Assembly: GCA_048859965.1 (NCBI GenBank)
Contig: JBLIZO010000017.1
Location: forward strand, 1-27,531
Source of the DNA: Fluviibacter sp048859965
Lineage (GTDB): Bacteria > Pseudomonadota > Gammaproteobacteria > Burkholderiales > Rhodocyclaceae
Length of the DNA stretch: 27,531 nucleotides
Reading direction: 5' to 3'
The position numbers and the translations under genes were made by a program. Positions 15,078 through 21,484 of the stretch are shown here, one piece after another. Position 1 is the stretch's first letter. Each line of letters starts with the position of its first letter. Below the pieces are notes generated by a model. The model worked only from the letters and a program-made list of their open reading frames with translations, was not told where the DNA came from and did not search any database.

Positions 15078-16255
15078 TCACGAATCTGCGAACCTGCATT
15101 AAGTCCGTGCCGTAAAATCGAGCCCGATTTCGGCAGGGACATCCACACACACAAGCCCGTGCCACCATCCTGATGCGTCTTATTCCGGGCGGCTAAAACA
15201 CCGCGATGCATCTTGATGGTTTGCGCTGCAATGGCCAGACCCAGGCCATAGCCCTGGTCCCGCTGGCCCGCTTCTGTCTGATTTGCCCTTTCGAAGGGTT
15301 CAAAAATATGCGCCAGGCGCGATTCGGGAATACCGGGGCCCTCATCGCAGATCTCTATGCACCATGCGTCGGCCTGCGCGTGAACGACAATCGTTACCGC
15401 CGTGCCGCTTGCCGTGTAGCGAATTGCGTTGCGCAGAATGTTTTCCAGGGCTCTATGCAGCAGTTCGGCATTGCCGTGAAGGAAGACAGGTGCCTCGGGC
15501 AATTCGGCCTGCAATCGACAGGGCTTTTCGGCAGCCTCGAAACGCACATCGCCGACGACCTCTTCGACCAATTCAACGAGGTCGATCTGATCGCCCATCG
15601 GCCACGCCACGGCCGTTTCCAATCGCGCCAATGTCAGTACATCGGCCATCAGCGCGTTGATCCGCGCCGATTCCCGAGAAATACGCTGCAGCAGTTCGCT
15701 CTGTCGTTCGGGTTGCTGTTCCAGCAAGTCAATCGCCAGTTGCATCCTGGCCAGTGGAGAACGCACCTCATGCGACACATCGTGCAATAGCCGCTTCTGG
15801 CTATTGATCAGGCTGTCCAGTTGCGTTACCGTCTGATCAAAGGCGCGCCCGAGATCGGCAAGTTCGTCACGTCGACCTTTGAGCGCCGGCGATATACGAC
15901 AATCGAGCCGTCCGGCGCCTACCTCCTGAAAACCCTGTTTCAGCGCGGCAATGGGCCGGGAAAAGTAACGCGCAAAAAAATAGGCGAACAACAGGCTGGT
16001 GAAAATGCCGATCACCAACGGTCGAACTGGGAATCTGGGGCCATGACGGCCAGACTGAGGGGGCGGAGGCGGCACCAACGATGCCATTGAACGTTGCGCC
16101 GGTTGTTCGACAATCTGAGTCTCCGGCGTATGACCGCCATCGGCCTGACGCAGATGTGGAGCATCCTTGAACCAGATAATGGATACGACGACCGCTGCCG
16201 TGGTGATCTGCGCCAATAACAAGCCTGTAAAGAATTTCCAGAACAGGCGGTTCAT
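15074..16255 (-). CDS. cpxA: Envelope-stress sensor histidine kinase, CpxA-like
   Basis: A 393-residue inner-membrane kinase. TM1 is about 7-28 and TM2 about 78-97, flanking a periplasmic sensor of only about 50 residues that contains five consecutive prolines (62-66). E. coli CpxA has a far larger periplasmic domain. HAMP follows TM2 (RPIAALKQGFQEVGAGRL). The H-box is HDVSHEVRSPLARMQ with phospho-acceptor His152, the N-box is around Asn266, G1 DEGPGIP at 294-300 and G2 GYGLGLAIA at 325-333. It overlaps the regulator gene by ATGA (16252-16255). The Cpx assignment rests on the paired regulator, the CpxR box and the divergent Spy/CpxP-like gene. Confidence 0.85.
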   Translation of the reverse strand: MNRLFWKFFTGLLLAQITTAAVVVSIIWFKDAPHLRQADGGHTPETQIVEQPAQRSMASLVPPPPPQSGRHGPRFPVRPLVIGIFTSLLFAYFFARYFSRPIAALKQGFQEVGAGRLDCRISPALKGRRDELADLGRAFDQTVTQLDSLINSQKRLLHDVSHEVRSPLARMQLAIDLLEQQPERQSELLQRISRESARINALMADVLTLARLETAVAWPMGDQIDLVELVEEVVGDVRFEAAEKPCRLQAELPEAPVFLHGNAELLHRALENILRNAIRYTASGTAVTIVVHAQADAWCIEICDEGPGIPESRLAHIFEPFERANQTEAGQRDQGYGLGLAIAAQTIKMHRGVLAARNKTHQDGGTGLCVWMSLPKSGSILRHGLNAGSQIRD

Positions 16256-16959
16256 GAGGGTTCCTTGATGAGCTGATAGCCCTGACGGTATACGGTTTGT
16301 ATCAGGTTGCTGCCCGCATTTAACGCGGCGAGCTTGTCGCGCACACGCGAAATGTGCACATCCACGCTGCGGTCATAACGTTGCAGCGGGCGGCCAAGCA
16401 CGGCTTCGGACAACTGCGCTTTGCTGACGATGTGACCCGCGTGTTTTGCCAGCAGCTCGAGAAAGTTAAATTCGGTACTGGTCAGCGCGAGGGATTTCCC
16501 ATGCAGCTTTGCCGTGCGTGCCGCCGCGTCCATCATCAATGCTCCGACAGAAAGTATGGCCGCGCGCCCCGATACGCCATTACTGCTATTTGAATCCGTA
16601 CGCCGCAAAATGGCCTTCACGCGCGCCAATATCTCACGCGCTGTCGCCGGTTTGGGTACGTAGTCATCCGCGCCAAGCTCCAATCCGAGAATCCGATCCG
16701 TGTCATCTCCTTTGGCGGTGAGCATCAGTATGGGCAGGAGGCTCTCTGCGCGAATCTGCTTGAGCACTTCCAACCCGCTCTGACCGGGCAACATGATATC
16801 GAGAATAATCAGATCAATTGTGCCGGAAAGCGCTTTACTGAGGCCTATGACGGGTTCGGGCGCGTGTTGTACGGCAAAGCCTTCACTTTCCATGAATGAC
16901 TTGAGCAATTCGGCCAGTTCGACGTCATCATCAATGATGAGAATGTTTTTTGCGGGCAT
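16252..16959 (-). CDS. cpxR: OmpR-family response regulator, CpxR-like
   Basis: A 235-residue regulator (E. coli CpxR has 232). The receiver has the acidic triad IIDDD (residues 8-12), phospho-acceptor Asp54 (IILDIMLPGQSG), Thr81 and Lys103 (PKPATAREI). The OmpR-type winged helix includes LTSTEFNFLELLAKHAG and YDRSVDVHISRVRDKL. Start: ATG 16957-16959 gives the standard MPAKNILIIDDD. ATGs at 16989 and 16992, with a weak AGGG, would add 10 or 11 residues and are the alternative. The upstream region has a perfect GTAAA-N5-GTAAA site, consistent with autoregulation. Confidence 0.85.
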   Translation of the reverse strand: MPAKNILIIDDDVELAELLKSFMESEGFAVQHAPEPVIGLSKALSGTIDLIILDIMLPGQSGLEVLKQIRAESLLPILMLTAKGDDTDRILGLELGADDYVPKPATAREILARVKAILRRTDSNSSNGVSGRAAILSVGALMMDAAARTAKLHGKSLALTSTEFNFLELLAKHAGHIVSKAQLSEAVLGRPLQRYDRSVDVHISRVRDKLAALNAGSNLIQTVYRQGYQLIKEPS

Positions 16960-17032
16960 AGGAAACACGCCAGATGCGATGATTCGCATCATAAGCCCTG
17001 TATGCGAACGGTAAAACCGGGGCGCGGGGGCC

Positions 17033-17068
17033 TTTACATTTTTTTACATCGCGTTAAAAAATCTTTAC
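17033..17068 (-). promoter_or_regulatory. CpxR box(es) between cpxR and the Spy/CpxP-like gene
   Basis: On the minus strand the region reads GTAAA-N5-GTAAA (17033-17037 and 17043-17047), a perfect match to the CpxR recognition repeat. A third GTAAA lies at 17064-17068, with an opposite-strand GTAAA at 17011-17015. The sites lie about 90 bases before the Spy/CpxP-like start and about 75 bases before cpxR, well placed to control both. Confidence 0.75.
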
Positions 17069-17095
17069 GGGAATTTGGGGAAGAATCCTCTTCAT

Positions 17096-17111
17096 GACAT
17101 CTATCGATGTC
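17096..17111 (+). other. Perfect inverted repeat in the leader of the Spy/CpxP-like gene
   Basis: GACATC-TATC-GATGTC is a perfect six-base inverted repeat with a four-base loop, 26 bases before the ATG. It could be an RNA hairpin in the 5' leader or a dimeric protein-binding site. A second small repeat, GAAGA-ATCC-TCTTC, lies just upstream (17080-17093). Confidence 0.4.
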
Positions 17112-17137
17112 CGTAGATACCCCAAGGAGATAACCTG

Positions 17138-17734
17138 ATGCAACGTATCGCACATGAAACCCGTCTGCTCAAGAACGAGCACCCCACGCAATCGCAACTC
17201 ATTACCAACTGGCTCAAGACAAGTGCTGCAGCATTGATGCTGTCGTCGGTCCTGCTACCCGGCATCGGTTATGCGGATGACACGCAGCGCCCCGGCACAC
17301 CACCCGATGCGCCGCATGGCCATCACCAGCGTTGTAACGGAACTCATGGTGGACCGGGCATGCCAGGTGGATTCAGTGGCATGGGTAGCGCAGGCGGACT
17401 CGGCATGATGGTGCACGGTCTGAAACTGTCCGACACACAGGAGAGCCAGATATTCAATCTTGTTCATGCTCAGGCACCCAGGCTCCATGAGAATGAGCAG
17501 TTGATCCGAAAAAACCGGAAGGCACTGATCGATCTAACGCCAGCACGCAACTTCGACGTTACCAAGGCGGAAGCACTCTCGCAAGCGATTGGACAGGCGA
17601 TCGCCAGCAATCTGCTGATTCGTGCGCAAACAGAGCAGCAGATCTATCAACTGCTGACCACCGACCAGAAAAAGCTGTGGGAGGAACGCCGCAAGAAGTT
17701 TGATAACCGTCCGAATTCGCGCCCGGCAGACTGA
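17138..17734 (+). CDS. Spy/CpxP-family periplasmic chaperone-like protein
   Basis: A 198-residue precursor with an unusually long N-region (about 27 residues) before a Sec signal helix (TSAAALMLSSVLLPG), with likely cleavage after Ala46 (IGYA|DD). The mature part starts with a flexible stretch rich in His, Gly and Met (HGHHQRCNGTHGG, then GMPGGFSGMGSAGGLGMM). A helical domain follows carrying the two LTxxQ-type motifs of the family: LSDTQ at 97-101 and LTTDQ at 173-177. Family members act as ATP-independent periplasmic chaperones, or in CpxP as inhibitors of CpxA. AAGGAG lies seven bases before the ATG. It diverges from cpxRA across the CpxR box, the same layout as cpxP-cpxRA in enterics. Confidence 0.85.
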   Translation: MQRIAHETRLLKNEHPTQSQLITNWLKTSAAALMLSSVLLPGIGYADDTQRPGTPPDAPHGHHQRCNGTHGGPGMPGGFSGMGSAGGLGMMVHGLKLSDTQESQIFNLVHAQAPRLHENEQLIRKNRKALIDLTPARNFDVTKAEALSQAIGQAIASNLLIRAQTEQQIYQLLTTDQKKLWEERRKKFDNRPNSRPAD

Positions 17735-17759
17735 TCGTGTTCAGCGTATCCATGACGAA

Positions 17760-18056
17760 ATGACAACGTCTCTGTTGCGCACCATCCTTTTCGGCACCCC
17801 GGCAATTACCCATAGCGGCCGTATTGTTCGTTTTGGCGAGGCGGATGTGCGACTGCCCACTGCACCCAGCATTCGCCGACGGATCATCGAACACCTGGAT
17901 GCCAGTACAGCACCGCTTACTGCACGGCGTATTGCCCAGCATCTCGGTTTACCGTCTTCGGTCATTCTGGCGCAATTGCACTATCTACAGGAGGTGGAGC
18001 TCGTGCAGAAAACAGGCCACCAGTACATGCTAATCCGTTACCTGCAAGACGCCTGA
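17760..18056 (+). CDS. Small winged-helix DNA-binding-like protein, unrecognised
   Basis: A 98-residue basic protein that I cannot assign to a named family. Its C-terminal half resembles a winged helix-turn-helix: SIRRRIIEHLDAS as helix 1, TARRIAQHLGLPSSVILAQL as the helix-turn-helix, and QEVELVQKTGHQYMLI as the wing. The first 40 residues (MTTSLLRTILFGTPAITHSG) look like a short beta-rich lead. It lies 25 bases after the Spy/CpxP-like gene with no terminator between, so it is probably co-transcribed with it. The ribosome-binding site is weak; the frame stays open up to a TTG at 17700. A bidirectional terminator follows. Confidence 0.65.
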   Translation: MTTSLLRTILFGTPAITHSGRIVRFGEADVRLPTAPSIRRRIIEHLDASTAPLTARRIAQHLGLPSSVILAQLHYLQEVELVQKTGHQYMLIRYLQDA

Positions 18057-18067
18057 ACCTTACCGGG

Positions 18068-18103
18068 CAATAAAAAACCCAGCCTAAGCTGGGTTTTTTA
18101 TTG
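18068..18103. terminator. Bidirectional Rho-independent terminator
   Basis: CAATAAAAAACCCAGC (18068-18083) and GCTGGGTTTTTTATTG (18088-18103) form a perfect 16-base inverted repeat with a CTAA loop. Each strand gives a GC-rich stem followed by U6, so it ends both the plus-strand winged-helix gene and the minus-strand ribosomal operon after rplQ. Confidence 0.95.
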
Positions 18104-18122
18104 GGTGCTTTCTAACTGGTGG

Positions 18123-18521
18123 TTAGGCAGCCGCCTGTTCGGTTTCAACCGCTTCGGTCACTTCCGGGCGATCCACCAGCTCCATGTAGGCGATCGGTGC
18201 ATTGTCGCCCGGGCGGAAGCCGGCCTTGAGGATGCGGGTGTAACCGCCGTTACGGGCTTTGTAACGCGGACCCAGTTCGTTGAAGAGCTTGACGACCATT
18301 TCGCGATCACGCAGACGGGCAAAGGCGAGGCGGCGGTTAGCCACCGTCGGCTCCTTGGCCAGCGTGATGATCGGTTCGACGACGCGACGCAGTTCCTTGG
18401 CCTTCGGCACCGTGGTGCGGATGGCTTCATGACGCAGCAGAGCGTTGGTCAGGTTGCGCAACATAGCCAAACGATGGCTGCTGGTGCGGTTCAGTTTGCG
18501 AAGACCGTGACGGTGACGCAT
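18123..18521 (-). CDS. rplQ: 50S ribosomal protein L17
   Basis: Last gene of the alpha operon, 132 residues. The conserved start MRHRHGLRKLNRTSSHRLAM and RYKARNGGYTRILKAGFRPG identify L17, which lines the exit region of the large subunit. The acidic and alanine-rich tail (TEAVETEQAAA) is a few residues longer than in E. coli (127 residues). It follows rpoA by 27 bases and is followed by the bidirectional terminator. Confidence 0.98.
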   Translation of the reverse strand: MRHRHGLRKLNRTSSHRLAMLRNLTNALLRHEAIRTTVPKAKELRRVVEPIITLAKEPTVANRRLAFARLRDREMVVKLFNELGPRYKARNGGYTRILKAGFRPGDNAPIAYMELVDRPEVTEAVETEQAAA

Positions 18522-18548
18522 GATGAGTTCCTTTCGTTAATCCGGCGA

Positions 18549-19526
18549 TCAGTTACGCTCGAGACCGGCCGGCGGCCAGTTGTCGAGGCGCATACCCAGG
18601 GTGAGACCGCGCGAAGCGAGCACATCCTTGATTTCGTTGAGCGACTTGCGACCCAGGTTCGGGGTTTTAAGCAACTCGTTTTCGGTACGCTGAATGAGAT
18701 CGCCGATGTAGTAGATGTTTTCGGCCTTGAGACAGTTGGCCGAACGCACCGTCAGTTCCAAATCGTCAACCGGCTTGAGCAGGACAGGATCGATCGGGGC
18801 AGACTTACCACCGTCAGCACCGTTAGTCGTGCCTTCCAGATCAGCGAACAACGACATCTGGTCGATCAGGATACGGGCAGCAACGCGCACGGCTTCTTCC
18901 GAATCGATGACGCCGTTAGTTTCGATGTCCATGACCAGTTTGTCGAGGTCGGTACGCTGTTCCACACGGGCAGCCTCGACCGAGTAGGCCACGCGGCGCA
19001 CCGGGCTGAAGCTGGCGTCCAGCATCAGATGGCCGATGACCTTGTGCTCTTCGGCCTGCTTGCGCTGGTTGGCGGGCACGTAACCACGCCCCTTCTCGAC
19101 CTTGATCTCCATGTCGAGCTTCCCACCGGCATGCAGGTGAGCCAACACGTGATCGGGGTTGATGATTTCGACATCATGTGGCACTTCGATATCCGAAGCG
19201 CGGACGATACCCTCACCCGACTTGCTGACTTTCAGAACAACTTCGTTACGATTGTGCAGCTTGAACACGACGCCCTTCAGATTGAGGAGCAGGTCAACAA
19301 CGTCTTCCTGCACGCCGTCAATCGTCGAGTACTCGTGCACAACGCCGTCGATCTTGACTTCGGTCGGCGCGTAGCCTTCCATCGACGACAGCAGGATGCG
19401 GCGCAGGGCGTTACCCAGCGTGTGACCGTAACCACGCTCGAACGGTTCCATGACCACCTTGGCGTGAACCGGGGAGATGGTCTGGACATCGATGCTGCGC
19501 GGCTTCAATAGTGCATTTCCTTGCAT
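18549..19526 (-). CDS. rpoA: DNA-directed RNA polymerase subunit alpha
   Basis: The 325-residue alpha subunit dimerises to start polymerase assembly. The N-terminal domain has PFERGYGHTLGNALRRILLS and the C-terminal domain has TVRSANCLKAENIYYIGDL, with the Arg that contacts UP-element DNA, and GRKSLNEIKDVLASRGL. The frame is open to 19550, but the ATG at 19526 gives the family start MQGNALLKPRSI and has AGGA seven bases upstream, so I use it. It lies between rpsD and rplQ as in other proteobacteria. Confidence 0.98.
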   Translation of the reverse strand: MQGNALLKPRSIDVQTISPVHAKVVMEPFERGYGHTLGNALRRILLSSMEGYAPTEVKIDGVVHEYSTIDGVQEDVVDLLLNLKGVVFKLHNRNEVVLKVSKSGEGIVRASDIEVPHDVEIINPDHVLAHLHAGGKLDMEIKVEKGRGYVPANQRKQAEEHKVIGHLMLDASFSPVRRVAYSVEAARVEQRTDLDKLVMDIETNGVIDSEEAVRVAARILIDQMSLFADLEGTTNGADGGKSAPIDPVLLKPVDDLELTVRSANCLKAENIYYIGDLIQRTENELLKTPNLGRKSLNEIKDVLASRGLTLGMRLDNWPPAGLERN

Positions 19527-19582
19527 GAGCGATTCCTGTTTAAGATTCAAAGATAAGCTGACAACTCAGTGAGCCTTGAGGC

Positions 19583-20212
19583 TTACTTCGAATACAGTTC
19601 GATGACCAGGCCTTCGTTGAGCGTCGGCGACAGTTCTGAACGCTGCGGCATGGCCTTGAAGGTACCCTTGCCGGCCTTAACATCAACCGACAGCCACTCG
19701 GGAAAACCACGGCCTTCAGCAGCTTCCAGTGCAGCCTTGACACGCAGTTGGGCACGCGAGCCTTCGGTCAGTTCAACGACGTCACCCGGCTTGAGGGTAT
19801 ACGACGGAATGTTAACGCGCTTACCGTTGACGAGAATACCGTTGTGGCGAACCAGCTGACGGGCTTCCGCGCGCGAGCCGGCAAAGCCCATGCGGTAGGT
19901 CGTTGCATCGAGACGGGCTTCCAGCAGTTGCAGCAGGTTTTCACCGGTCTGACCCTTGCGGCGGTCAGCTTCGAAGAAAATCTTGCGGAACTGGCCTTCG
20001 AGCACGCCGTAGATGCGACGGATCTTCTGCTTGGCGCGCAGGTGCACACCATAGTCAGACAGTCGGGCACCTGAACGCTGGCCGTGTTGGCCAGGTGCGT
20101 AGGCACGGCGCTCGATGGCGCACTTGTCGCTGAAGCATTTTTCAGCCTTGAGGAACAGCTTTTCGCCTTCGCGGCGGCACTGACGGCATTTCGGATCGAG
20201 ATTACGAGCCAT
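19583..20212 (-). CDS. rpsD: 30S ribosomal protein S4 (four-cysteine, zinc-binding form)
   Basis: A 209-residue primary 16S rRNA-binding protein that helps start small-subunit assembly and acts as translational repressor of the alpha operon in enterics. It carries Cys9, Cys12, Cys26 and Cys31 (CRQC, then CFSDKC), the zinc site known from the Thermus S4 structure and absent in E. coli S4. The rest is standard, with PGQHGQRSGARLSDYGVHLR, the S4 RNA-binding fold RAEARQLVRHNGILVNG, and the ending VIELYSK. Confidence 0.98.
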   Translation of the reverse strand: MARNLDPKCRQCRREGEKLFLKAEKCFSDKCAIERRAYAPGQHGQRSGARLSDYGVHLRAKQKIRRIYGVLEGQFRKIFFEADRRKGQTGENLLQLLEARLDATTYRMGFAGSRAEARQLVRHNGILVNGKRVNIPSYTLKPGDVVELTEGSRAQLRVKAALEAAEGRGFPEWLSVDVKAGKGTFKAMPQRSELSPTLNEGLVIELYSK

Positions 20213-20224
20213 GTCAGGTTCTCC

Positions 20225-20614
20225 TTAAATACGGCGCTTTTTCGGCGGACGGCAGCCATTATGCGGCACCGGCGTCACGTCCGAAATTGCAGTGATCTTG
20301 ATACCCAGTGCGTTCAGTGCGCGCACAGCCGATTCGCGGCCCGGACCCGGGCCCTTGATACGGACTTCCAGGTTCTTGATGCCACACTCCTGAGCCACTT
20401 TACCGGCGGCTTCAGCAGCGACCTGGGCAGCAAACGGGGTTGACTTACGGGAGCCCTTGAAACCGGCGCCGCCCGAAGTTGCCCACGACAGTGCGTTGCC
20501 CTGGCGATCGGTGATGGTGATGATAGTGTTGTTGAACGATGCGTGAACGTGCACGATGCCGTCAGCAATGTTCTTCTTAATCTTTTTACGGACTTTCGTC
20601 GATGTCTTGGCCAT
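20225..20614 (-). CDS. rpsK: 30S ribosomal protein S11
   Basis: A 129-residue platform protein of the small subunit. Diagnostic segments are VHASFNNTIITITDRQGNAL, IKGPGPGRESAVRALNALG and the C-terminal HNGCRPPKKRRI. It lies 12 bases upstream of rpsD and 22 bases downstream of rpsM. Confidence 0.98.
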   Translation of the reverse strand: MAKTSTKVRKKIKKNIADGIVHVHASFNNTIITITDRQGNALSWATSGGAGFKGSRKSTPFAAQVAAEAAGKVAQECGIKNLEVRIKGPGPGRESAVRALNALGIKITAISDVTPVPHNGCRPPKKRRI

Positions 20615-20636
20615 CTCTGGTGCCTTTCCTTATCGA

Positions 20637-21002
20637 TTACTTCTTACCAGCGATCGCGGCCTTGCGCGGACCCTTACGGGTACGAGCATTGGTACGCGTG
20701 CGCTGACCACGGCAAGGCAGACCCTTGCGATGGCGGAAGCCACGGTAGCAGCCAAGATCCATGAGGCGCTTGATGTTCATCGTGACTTCACGACGCAGAT
20801 CACCCTCGACGGTGAACTTGGCGACTTCGTCACGCAGACGTTCCATGTCAGCGTCGGTCAGATCTTTGATCTTGGTCGAACGCGTGACACCGGCTGCGTC
20901 ACAGATTTTCTGTGCGCGAGTACGACCGATGCCGAAAATGGCAGTCAGTGCGATTTCGGCATGTTGATGGTTGGGAATGTTTACCCCAGCAATACGAGCC
21001 AT
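20637..21002 (-). CDS. rpsM: 30S ribosomal protein S13
   Basis: A 121-residue small-subunit head protein at the contact with the large subunit and P-site tRNA. MARIAGVNIPNHQHAEIALT, the helix-hairpin-helix IFGIGRTRAQKIC and the basic tail RGQRTRTNARTRKGPRKAA identify it. A stable hairpin lies in the 49-base gap after rpmJ. In enterics the equivalent region is the S4 translational operator, but no such pseudoknot is demonstrated here. Confidence 0.98.
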   Translation of the reverse strand: MARIAGVNIPNHQHAEIALTAIFGIGRTRAQKICDAAGVTRSTKIKDLTDADMERLRDEVAKFTVEGDLRREVTMNIKRLMDLGCYRGFRHRKGLPCRGQRTRTNARTRKGPRKAAIAGKK

Positions 21003-21033
21003 TGAGTATCCTCAGTCTCTACTGAACTTGAAC

Positions 21034-21053
21034 AATTGCGTCGAAACGCAATT
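21034..21053 (-). other. RNA hairpin between rpmJ and rpsM
   Basis: The transcript would fold AAUUGCGU-UUCG-ACGCAAUU, an eight-base perfect stem capped by a UUCG tetraloop that overlaps the rpmJ stop codon. No U-run follows, so it is more likely an mRNA stability, processing or translational element than a terminator. Confidence 0.5.
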
Positions 21054-21165
21054 AACCCTGACGCTGCTTGTGGCGCGGATCGGTGCAAATCACACGCACC
21101 ACACCTTTGCGGCGGATGATCTTGCAGTTCCGGCAGATGCGCCGTACCGAAGCCAATACTTTCAT
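21052..21165 (-). CDS. rpmJ: 50S ribosomal protein L36 (zinc form)
   Basis: A 37-residue protein, MKVLASVRRICRNCKIIRRK then GVVRVICTDPRHKQRQG. Zinc ligands Cys11, Cys14, Cys27 and His32 are all present, so this is the C+ form. GGAG lies six to seven bases before the ATG. It sits between infA and rpsM, the betaproteobacterial order. Confidence 0.97.
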   Translation of the reverse strand: MKVLASVRRICRNCKIIRRKGVVRVICTDPRHKQRQG

Positions 21166-21182
21166 TACCTACTCCTTTATGT

Positions 21183-21213
21183 CGACGTTCCGCCCAGCCG
21201 TGGCTTTCCGTCG
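21183..21213 (-). other. Possible two-level stem-loop upstream of rpmJ
   Basis: In the 96-base infA-rpmJ gap the minus strand can pair CGACG with CGTCG (21183-21213), with an inner AGCC-AC-GGCT stem, ending 15 bases or fewer before the rpmJ ribosome-binding site. It could be a processing or regulatory leader; the stems are short and may be chance. Confidence 0.25.
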
Positions 21214-21261
21214 GGTTCTTGCGTAGAGATTTAAAACAAAAACTAAACTGATGCCTCGTTC

Positions 21262-21480
21262 TTACTTGGCGCGGAAGGTAATCCGCGCCTTGGTGAGATC
21301 GTAGGGGGTGAGTTGCACGGTGACTTTGTCACCGGGCAGAATCCGGATGTAGTGCATGCGCATCTTGCCGGAGATGAAGGCGTGGACTTCGTAGCCGTTT
21401 TCCAGCTTTACCTTGAAGGTTGCATTGGGAAGGTTTTCCAAAACCTCGCCCTGCATTTCGATCAGGTCTTCCTTAGCCAT
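21262..21480 (-). CDS. infA: Translation initiation factor IF-1
   Basis: A 72-residue OB-fold protein that binds the ribosomal A site during initiation. MAKEDLIEMQGEVLENLPNA, HAFISGKMRMHYIRILPGD and the final TKARITFRAK are diagnostic. The frame continues upstream into secY, but ATG 21478-21480 gives the standard length. It starts four bases after the secY stop, with only AAGAAG as a ribosome-binding site, so coupling to secY is likely. Confidence 0.97.
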   Translation of the reverse strand: MAKEDLIEMQGEVLENLPNATFKVKLENGYEVHAFISGKMRMHYIRILPGDKVTVQLTPYDLTKARITFRAK

Positions 21481-21484
21481 CTTC

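Noticed and set aside
15206..15790. Plus-strand open frame of 194 codons opposite the CpxA-like kinase
   Set aside because: It lies entirely antisense to the conserved H-box and ATPase region of the kinase, with no homology pattern.
18105..19511. Plus-strand open frame of 468 codons opposite rplQ and rpoA
   Set aside because: It is an antisense by-product of the codon bias of highly expressed ribosomal genes; similar long frames appear opposite rpsE-rplF (23696-24721) and rplE-rplN (25549-26727).
21166..21261. Extra promoter in the infA-rpmJ gap (TTTTAAAT-rich stretch)
   Set aside because: AT-rich bases are present, but no -35/-10 pair with normal spacing was found.
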